Source: Methanobacteriota archaeon (GTDB taxonomy: Archaea; Thermoplasmatota; Poseidoniia; Poseidoniales; Thalassarchaeaceae). Taken from it: 12,216 nt of DNA. A model generated the notes under the pieces. It worked only from the letters and a program-made list of their open reading frames with translations. It was not told the DNA's origin and searched no databases. Within the stretch, counting starts at the first letter, position 1. Each line of letters starts with the position of its first letter. A program made the translations under genes and the position numbers. The stretch is taken from positions 1-12,216 of the forward strand of contig NYYK01000095.1 of NCBI GenBank assembly GCA_002685895.1. The letters run 5' to 3'. This document shows, in pieces, positions 7,858 to 12,216 of this stretch.

Positions 7858-8568
7858 ATGAGAGTGCGGACCCCACATATCGCCATCGGCCTCACTATTC
7901 TAGGTCTCATCATGGCTGCTATCACTCTCTGGCTAGGTTTCACTTGGGCCCCTAATGTCAATCCCGATGATTGGGCAGCCCCTGAAGCGTACCGAATTCT
8001 GTACTGGCATGTCCCTGTTGCATGGGCCTCATTCAACGCTGCCGCTCTACTTTTTGTTGGTTCAGGAGCTTGGTTCCTCAAGCGATTAGAATGGGGATGG
8101 AAACTGCACGTTGTCGGAGCCAACCTTGGACTTGTGTACGGGCTATGTGTAATGGTTAGTGGACCGATTTGGGGAACTGCTGAATGGGGTACTCCTTGGG
8201 ATTTAACTGATGTAAGACTCAACACCTTTGCAATCTTAGCAGCACTATCACTATACTTGGTTATGGGACATCAAGCACAGGCAGATACTGAAGACACAAG
8301 AGATACTTTTGCCACCGTTGGCCTGTTTGGATTTTTGCTGGTTCCTCTGACAATTGCTGCTATACGAATATGGGAAAATAGACATCCCCCTCCAGTTATT
8401 GGAGGTGGTGAAGGAAGCGGGTTAGATTCTGAGATTCTGCTCGTGATGTTACTCGGTGTTGTCGCTTTTCAAATATTAGTAATTGGACAAGTTATGCTGA
8501 GATATCTAATCGGTGGGCTTGAGGAACGTCTGATGTTGGTTCAGACAAAATTAGATGAGAGGAATTAA
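7858..8568 (+). CDS. ccmC: Cytochrome c maturation heme-handling membrane protein CcmC
   Basis: This 236-residue membrane protein of the heme-handling (WWD) family has about six helices. It keeps the two expected external heme ligands, His51 (LYWHVPVAW) and His176 (ENRHPP). The Trp-rich block between them runs from about 102 to 122 (SGPIWG..EWGTPWDLTDVRL). CcmC presents heme to CcmE on the outer face of the membrane. The length is close to that of bacterial CcmC (about 240). The usual WVWDARL end of the motif is altered here to WDLTDVRL. The gene lies 49 bases after the ccmAB fusion, and its stop is one base before the ccmD-like ATG, so the three genes form one operon. No clear Shine-Dalgarno precedes ATG 7858. 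A weak ATCAC/GTGAT inverted repeat (7822-7839) lies in the preceding gap. The related CcmF and CcsA proteins are much larger, which makes CcmC the best fit. Confidence 0.9.
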   Translation: MRVRTPHIAIGLTILGLIMAAITLWLGFTWAPNVNPDDWAAPEAYRILYWHVPVAWASFNAAALLFVGSGAWFLKRLEWGWKLHVVGANLGLVYGLCVMVSGPIWGTAEWGTPWDLTDVRLNTFAILAALSLYLVMGHQAQADTEDTRDTFATVGLFGFLLVPLTIAAIRIWENRHPPPVIGGGEGSGLDSEILLVMLLGVVAFQILVIGQVMLRYLIGGLEERLMLVQTKLDERN

Positions 8569-8569
8569 A

Positions 8570-8737
8570 ATGGCTGATGGAACCCTGTTTCTTGCGATTG
8601 CTTATGTAGCGATGATTGGTATTATTGGTGGCTGGACTTGGAATCTGCTCAGCCGCATGAATGAACTATCCGAGCGACTTTCTGCTGCTGAAGCAACACT
8701 ATCGGATAATTCGACCACAAACTCAGAAGAGGAGTAA
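8570..8737 (+). CDS. ccmD: CcmD-like small single-pass membrane protein
   Basis: This 55-residue protein has one N-terminal hydrophobic helix (about 4-24) and a short charged helix with heptad-like spacing (about 27-44), ending in an acidic tail (NSEEE). That size and layout fit CcmD, the small protein that links the CcmABC complex to CcmE and is too variable for reliable sequence matching. The position directly after ccmC, with only one base between stop and start, is the main argument. A GAGAGG Shine-Dalgarno inside the end of ccmC (8556-8562 region) lies at a suitable distance from ATG 8570. An in-frame ATG at 8555 would overlap ccmC by 14 bases and lacks such a site. The CcmD identity is inferred from context. 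Confidence 0.7.
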   Translation: MADGTLFLAIAYVAMIGIIGGWTWNLLSRMNELSERLSAAEATLSDNSTTNSEEE

Positions 8738-8756
8738 CCGCCCACGTAGTGGGCGG
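8738..8756. terminator. Perfect 8-bp hairpin directly after the ccmD-like stop codon
   Basis: CCGCCCAC-GTA-GTGGGCGG is a perfect GC-rich inverted repeat that begins at the first base after the TAA of the ccmD-like gene. It would form a very stable RNA hairpin and so may protect or define the 3' end of the ccm transcript. No T-rich stretch follows, so it is not a typical intrinsic terminator. It could also be a binding site or a processing signal between ccm and nmd3. Confidence 0.45.
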
Positions 8757-8807
8757 AATCACTGCCGGCTGGTGCAAGCCTTCAAGCGAGTCGTTGGTGG
8801 CGCAAAA

Positions 8808-8822
8808 CACACCGGAGGTGTG
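8808..8822 (+). promoter_or_regulatory. Shine-Dalgarno of nmd3 inside a small hairpin
   Basis: GGAGGTG (8814-8820) is a near-perfect archaeal Shine-Dalgarno placed 5 bases before the GTG start at 8826, and it decides that start. The same bases belong to a perfect inverted repeat, CACACC-GGA-GGTGTG (8808-8822), so in RNA the site would be partly paired. This could tune translation, or merely reflect chance complementarity around the site. Confidence 0.6.
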
Positions 8823-8825
8823 ATT

Positions 8826-9890
8826 GTGTCACTAGGCAAAGCGTTCTGCGTCGTTTGTGGTGCAGAGGATGAACTCACCAAAGAGAGGTTGTGTGTGCCT
8901 TGTTTCAAAGAGAGAACAAAACTCTCAATACTGTCTGAAACTATCCAAGGTTTCCGCTGTCCGAAATGTATGATGTATCTTCACTCTGGACGTTGGGGTC
9001 ACCATGAATCTGAGGAATACCATGAAGGATTAGTGCAAGAAGCACTGGAGGTTGAAGGGCGCACAGAAGCACTCGGAATAGGCATCATGTCTGAAGAAAT
9101 AGATGAACGCAATACTCGATTATCAGTCCAAGTTACTGGCTATATTGATGATATTGAATTTGAGGATATTCATACATCAATTGCTAGAATTTCAAACTCT
9201 GTCTGCCCAACTTGCACCCGCAAAGCAGGGAACTACTTCGAAGCCACCGTTCAACTACGCTCCTCAGGACGCAAGCTTACCGAAGATGAACTGACATCAC
9301 TACGTACAACTTTTGACACATATATTGAGAGCATCGACCCAGATCCTATGTTCTTCATTAACAATGAGGGGAACGTAACAGGAGGTTACGATATGGTGCT
9401 AGGTAGCAAGGCACTTGCTCGGGGTTGGACGAAACATCTCTTGAGAAGATTCGGCGGAACCTCAAAAGAAACCAACAGCGTTGTGGGGCGTAAAGATGGA
9501 GAAGATGTCACAAGATTGACGATTTCATATCGTAAGCCAGCATTCAATCTTGGAGATGTGATTCGCAAACAAGGTCGCTATTGGCAAATCCATGCTTGGC
9601 AGAAAGATGGTGCGTTAATCTCCTCCATTGACCGACAGGAGCGTACTGGTTTGACATGGCGAGATTTAGAGAAAACAATTGTAGTGAGTCAAGCCAGTGA
9701 ACATTTGGAAGTAGAGATTCTGAAGCGTGATTCATCAGCCGTTGATTTTATGGATCCAAACGATTGGAAGGTCCGTACAGTCTCTCTTCCATACGATGAT
9801 GATGGTTCTCAAGGCTCACTTCACATCGCTTTGATAGCAGATGAATGGGTCGCTCTACCTAGAACGGCGGGGGGTGATGTCAGTGAGTAA
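8826..9890 (+). CDS. NMD3 family 60S/50S ribosome-associated zinc protein
   Basis: This 354-residue soluble protein has four CxxC pairs (Cys8/11, 23/26, 45/48 and 127/130), as in NMD3. Other family blocks are RKAGNYFEATVQLR (132-145), GGYDMVLGSKALARG (186-200), the FGG..KE.N.VVGRKDG stretch (209-225) and the downstream RLTISYRKP..LGDVI segment. In eukaryotes NMD3 binds the large ribosomal subunit and acts as its nuclear export adaptor. Archaeal homologues lack the export tail and their job on the ribosome is not settled. This protein also ends soon after the core, with no long C-terminal extension. The start is GTG 8826, preceded 5 bases upstream by GGAGGTG. The frame is open back to 8661, but that part overlaps the ccmD-like gene. 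Its 3' end overlaps the next gene by a few bases, suggesting coupled translation with the sugar isomerase. No functional link to that isomerase or the ccm genes is evident. Confidence 0.92.
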   Translation: MSLGKAFCVVCGAEDELTKERLCVPCFKERTKLSILSETIQGFRCPKCMMYLHSGRWGHHESEEYHEGLVQEALEVEGRTEALGIGIMSEEIDERNTRLSVQVTGYIDDIEFEDIHTSIARISNSVCPTCTRKAGNYFEATVQLRSSGRKLTEDELTSLRTTFDTYIESIDPDPMFFINNEGNVTGGYDMVLGSKALARGWTKHLLRRFGGTSKETNSVVGRKDGEDVTRLTISYRKPAFNLGDVIRKQGRYWQIHAWQKDGALISSIDRQERTGLTWRDLEKTIVVSQASEHLEVEILKRDSSAVDFMDPNDWKVRTVSLPYDDDGSQGSLHIALIADEWVALPRTAGGDVSE

Positions 9891-10974
9891 GTTGGACATT
9901 GCAACATTAGTATCTGAACTTGATACTGAGGATATGCTCGGTTACCTTCGTAATTTCCCAGATGACCTCGCTAACCAATGGTCCATTGAGGAACCCCAGA
10001 GAGATATGCCGGAACGTGTGATTTGTCTTGGCATGGGTGGCTCTGCTGCTGCTGGAGACTTCCTAGCCTCTCTTGCCTGTATGCATGGAACTGCTGCGGT
10101 CACCACACATCGAGGATATGATGTTCCTTCATGGGGTGGCGCTGCTGGTGCTGGCCTCTACTTTTCAACATCGTATTCTGGAAATACCGAAGAGACACTC
10201 AGTGCAACAATATTAGCTATGGAACATGGGAATTTTGTCAACATGATTTCCTCAGGAGGAACCCTAGCAGAAATGGATGGTCAAGAATCACCACTTGGAG
10301 GTAAGGGCCAGCACGTCTCTGTTCCAGGTGGACAACCTCCCCGTTCTGCTTTCGGACATCTTTTCGGGGCACTCTCTAGGATTGCATATTCATATCAAAT
10401 AATTCCCGCACTCATGAATTGGGTGGAGAATGGCCTTGTTGAAAGATTACGTCAAGTTGTTTCAGAGTATGATTTCATCAACAATCCCGACAGTCCGGCA
10501 ATCTCGATTGCTCGCACCCTGATTGGCCGTGAAGTAGGCATCGTGTCCGACCATAATCTAGCGTGCGCTGGCACTAGATTTACAAACCAATTAAATGAAA
10601 ATGGGGGCATATTTGCTCGCCCAACCACTCTACCAGAAATGAACCACAACGAAATCATTGCTTGGACTCAACCAGAAGCAAAGGAAAAGCAAGCATTACT
10701 GCTTCTAACTTGGGATGGAATGCATGAAAGAGTGGCAGAAAGGGTGAATTGGATGACAGAGGCAGTTGATGTTGATGTTGTTTGGAATCTACACTGTGAA
10801 GGTGAATCACTGCTAGAAGCAATGCTATACTCCTGCATTGCCATGGATTGGATTTCTTGTGCTGTTGCTTTTCTCCGCGGTAAGGACCCAAGTTCCATAG
10901 GAGCCATTCGAGAGCTCAAAGAGCACCTGAACAAATCACCCATCGACTTAATTGAACTAATGTTTGATGATTGA
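9883..10974 (+). CDS. Bifunctional phosphoglucose/phosphomannose isomerase (SIS family)
   Basis: This 363-residue cytoplasmic enzyme has two SIS domains. It shows CLGMGGSAAAGD (48-59), the phosphate-binding FSTSYSGNTEET (94-105), PGGQPPRSAFG (148-158) and LPEMNHNE (250-257), whose Glu252 and His255 correspond to the catalytic Glu and His of archaeal PGI/PMI. The C-terminal DP..IG.I.ELK segment is also typical. The family interconverts glucose-6-P or mannose-6-P with fructose-6-P, feeding glycolysis/gluconeogenesis and mannose-containing glycans. The GTG at 9883 is chosen because the GGGGGTG site (9869-9875) sits 7 bases before it. An in-frame ATG at 9877, two codons earlier, is almost against that site but possible. 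The start overlaps the end of nmd3 by 8 bases. The gene converges on the M23 peptidase with two bases between their stops. Confidence 0.9.
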   Translation: MSKLDIATLVSELDTEDMLGYLRNFPDDLANQWSIEEPQRDMPERVICLGMGGSAAAGDFLASLACMHGTAAVTTHRGYDVPSWGGAAGAGLYFSTSYSGNTEETLSATILAMEHGNFVNMISSGGTLAEMDGQESPLGGKGQHVSVPGGQPPRSAFGHLFGALSRIAYSYQIIPALMNWVENGLVERLRQVVSEYDFINNPDSPAISIARTLIGREVGIVSDHNLACAGTRFTNQLNENGGIFARPTTLPEMNHNEIIAWTQPEAKEKQALLLLTWDGMHERVAERVNWMTEAVDVDVVWNLHCEGESLLEAMLYSCIAMDWISCAVAFLRGKDPSSIGAIRELKEHLNKSPIDLIELMFDD

Positions 10975-10976
10975 GC

Positions 10977-11570
10977 CTAGTATATCGGGCCAAGTACAAG
11001 CCTTGGGTCAGGATAATTTCTCAGTGCTTTTTCTCTTTCCTCATGAGAAACTACCCCTGGGAAATCATGAGTTTCTGGCTCAATCAGGGAGAGTTGAAAA
11101 TGTAGATGGGGCTCCCAACCACCATTCTCATTCCGGTCACCAAACCAACCAATTATCTCACCACTTTCGATCTTTTGGCCGACAGATTTCCCCTCCAATG
11201 ATTTGGCGCTGAGGTGACCATACAATGCCCAGATATCGATCCCATCAAGAGTTTGCTTTGTGATGATTACATTACCATAATCTCCCTCTTCTGGATTATA
11301 TCCAAAACAAGAAATTTCGCAATCAGTAAATGCCATGCATGGTATACCAACTGGCCCACCTATATCGATTCCCATGTGGATGAATCTCTCACCTTCGAAG
11401 AGTTCGGTTTCATACAAACCTCTGCGCACTTCATCATATTTGCCAATAGCAAATTCACATGAATGGGTGGGGGATTCTCCGCCTGTTAAATCAAGCACAT
11501 CGTACTCATCTGGTAAGTGTACCACTGGGTGGAATTGGTGATTGTCCCACTGGATATCTACTCGCCCCAT
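10977..11570 (-). CDS. M23 (LytM-type) zinc metallopeptidase without visible signal peptide
   Basis: Counted from ATG 11570, this 197-residue protein carries the complete M23 signature. HMGIDIGG gives zinc ligands His65 and Asp69, YGHLS gives His119, and PHLHF gives His155 and the third ligand His157. The G.VI.....G....YGHL beta core and the SGEIIGWFG strand fit the LytM fold. Family members usually cut glycyl or cross-linking bonds in bacterial peptidoglycan. An archaeon has no such wall, and no signal peptide or membrane segment is seen, so the substrate is unknown. It could act on other peptides or on prey/bacterial debris if exported by another route. Many Cys residues and an acidic N-terminal half are visible. 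An upstream in-frame GTG at 11594 would add eight residues. Neither start has a Shine-Dalgarno, and ATG is preferred only because of codon type. Confidence 0.85.
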   Translation of the reverse strand: MGRVDIQWDNHQFHPVVHLPDEYDVLDLTGGESPTHSCEFAIGKYDEVRRGLYETELFEGERFIHMGIDIGGPVGIPCMAFTDCEISCFGYNPEEGDYGNVIITKQTLDGIDIWALYGHLSAKSLEGKSVGQKIESGEIIGWFGDRNENGGWEPHLHFQLSLIEPETHDFPGVVSHEEREKALRNYPDPRLVLGPIY

Positions 11571-11617
11571 ACTGCTTCGATACAGTGTTGTCACTTCAAA
11601 CCGGTGGAGGATTGTTT

Positions 11618-11640
11618 CGCATCACTTGAAGAGTGATGCG
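11618..11640. promoter_or_regulatory. Perfect 9-bp inverted repeat in the divergent intergenic region
   Basis: CGCATCACT-tgaag-AGTGATGCG is a perfect inverted repeat with a 5-base loop, extendable by one G-T pair. It lies 14 bases before the ATG of the plus-strand membrane protein and upstream of the minus-strand peptidase. Because the two genes diverge here, it cannot be a shared terminator. It is best read as an operator or a 5'-leader hairpin. No convincing TATA box is visible for either gene. Confidence 0.5.
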
Positions 11641-11654
11641 CCTTGCCCCACTTG

Positions 11655-12216
11655 ATGGAGGGGGATTTTGCAACAGTAATTTGGCACCTGCTAGCAGGTG
11701 CCGCACTGTTATTTGGAGTCGGATTGTTTCCTGCTTTATTCATCCTCAGAATCTTGGACCCACTTGCTGATACCTTTCGAAAAGTGATGTTAATTCCAGC
11801 AATTTCTCTGTTAGTCACATTTGGTGTGGCTGGATGGATGGTGGTACTCAGTGGTCACTTTGACCTTGGACTATTATTGCTACTTCTGATTATGGCAAAC
11901 TGCGTAGCTGCTGCTGCATTGTGGCAAAAAGATATCATTCGTGTTCGACGGCTCTCACAATGGGAATTGTTGGAAGAGCATACCGATCTTGTTGAATCTG
12001 AAGGGGTGATGACAAAGGAAATTGAAGCAAAGTCTCTCAACGATATCACTACAGAATTAGAAGAAGATGCTGAAGATAGGAAGAAGCGCTCGGAGGAGTT
12101 GCACTCTGCTCGCTCATCTTGGCTACCGTTCGCCCTTGCTGCCGCTGCACTTCTTTCCCTGTTCCCATTACTTCTGTTTGAATATCCAAATGGAGTTGAT
12201 TGGATAGGATTCTCCA
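11655..12216 (+). CDS. Multi-pass membrane protein of unknown function (partial, N-terminal part)
   Basis: The frame is open from ATG 11655 to the right edge (187 codons), with an in-frame stop at 11634-11636 just upstream, so the start is well bounded. Three hydrophobic helices come first (about 8-31, 44-66 and 70-90). A charged region of about 65 residues follows (91-154, rich in Glu, Asp, Lys and Arg, probably helical or coiled-coil and cytoplasmic by its RVRR start), then a fourth helix (about 155-176). The N-terminal GVGLFPALFILRILDP and MLIPAISLLV segments recall the first helices of large membrane glycosyltransferase-like proteins, but this is only an impression of pattern and no catalytic motif is within view. 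I do not recognise the family. No Shine-Dalgarno is visible; a 9-bp hairpin precedes the start. Confidence 0.75.
   Translation, partial: MEGDFATVIWHLLAGAALLFGVGLFPALFILRILDPLADTFRKVMLIPAISLLVTFGVAGWMVVLSGHFDLGLLLLLLIMANCVAAAALWQKDIIRVRRLSQWELLEEHTDLVESEGVMTKEIEAKSLNDITTELEEDAEDRKKRSEELHSARSSWLPFALAAAALLSLFPLLLFEYPNGVDWIGFS
11683..11702. repeat. Perfect 20-bp palindrome inside the start of the membrane protein gene
   Basis: GGCACCTGCTAGCAGGTGCC reads identically on both strands over 20 bases, with no spacer. It covers codons 10-16 (HLLAGA region) of the plus-strand gene, 43 bases after the previous inverted repeat. It could be a DNA-binding site. As RNA it would fold only poorly on itself, because there is no loop, but it could pair between two transcripts. 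Coding constraint may also have produced it. Confidence 0.6.

Noticed and set aside
7839..8225. A 128-codon minus-strand open frame opposite ccmC
   Set aside because: It is antisense to ccmC, whose motifs are clear. The translation resembles nothing and includes unlikely composition for a soluble or membrane protein.
8661..8825. N-terminal extension of NMD3 by 55 residues
   Set aside because: It overlaps the ccmD-like gene in another frame and reads through the post-stop hairpin. The strong GGAGGTG before GTG 8826 places the start next to the first CxxC, as in the family.
8757..8825. Possible tRNA or small RNA between the ccmD-like gene and nmd3
   Set aside because: The segment is only about 70 bases, lacks a GTTCRA-type T-loop and shows no cloverleaf pairing beyond the two short hairpins.
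10452..10943. Several minus-strand frames opposite the isomerase gene
   Set aside because: They are antisense to conserved PGI/PMI motifs, have low-complexity translations and mutually overlap, so they are shadows.

Overview
The window looks like a chromosomal stretch of a planktonic euryarchaeon. The strongest taxonomic marker is an NMD3-family ribosome protein (four CxxC pairs and the NYxEAxxQLR block), which occurs in archaea and eukaryotes but not in bacteria. An archaeal two-domain phosphoglucose/phosphomannose isomerase, Shine-Dalgarno sites of the GGAGGTG type, a very large surface subtilase and a Ccm-type cytochrome c maturation cluster together fit an aerobic marine heterotroph such as Marine Group II (Poseidoniales, Thermoplasmatota). 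That placement is inference. No rRNA, convincing tRNA, CRISPR array, transposase or phage gene is visible, and no gap between genes exceeds about 110 bases.

Left part (1-6357), minus strand. In transcription order: a rhomboid intramembrane protease with a C-terminal zinc-ribbon-like tail (6357-5311); a 104-base gap packed with three perfect palindromes; a 1619-residue membrane-anchored S8 subtilase (5206-347); and, 9 bases further on, the start of glmS (337 to beyond the window edge). The two proteases sit next to each other, and both end in a putative metal-binding ribbon on the predicted cytoplasmic side. GlmS makes glucosamine-6-phosphate for amino-sugar and glycan synthesis.

Middle part (6444-10974), plus strand, divergent from the rhomboid. 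A fused CcmA-CcmB heme-export ABC protein, CcmC and a 55-residue CcmD-like protein form a compact cytochrome c maturation operon. A perfect 8-bp hairpin starts directly after the ccmD-like stop codon. NMD3 follows with a GTG start, and its Shine-Dalgarno site lies inside another small hairpin. The 3' end of nmd3 overlaps the start of the PGI/PMI isomerase.

Right part (10977-12216). The isomerase converges on a minus-strand M23/LytM-type metallopeptidase with only two bases between the stop codons. The peptidase has complete zinc-binding motifs but no visible signal peptide. Divergent from it is a partial multi-pass membrane protein of unknown function that runs off the window. Its leader holds a 9-bp hairpin and its first codons contain a perfect 20-bp palindrome.

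Most genes belong to known families. The less ordinary points are the zinc-ribbon-tailed membrane protease pair with its palindrome-rich control region, the CcmAB fusion, the apparently cytoplasmic M23 peptidase, and the repeated use of small perfect inverted repeats at gene boundaries.
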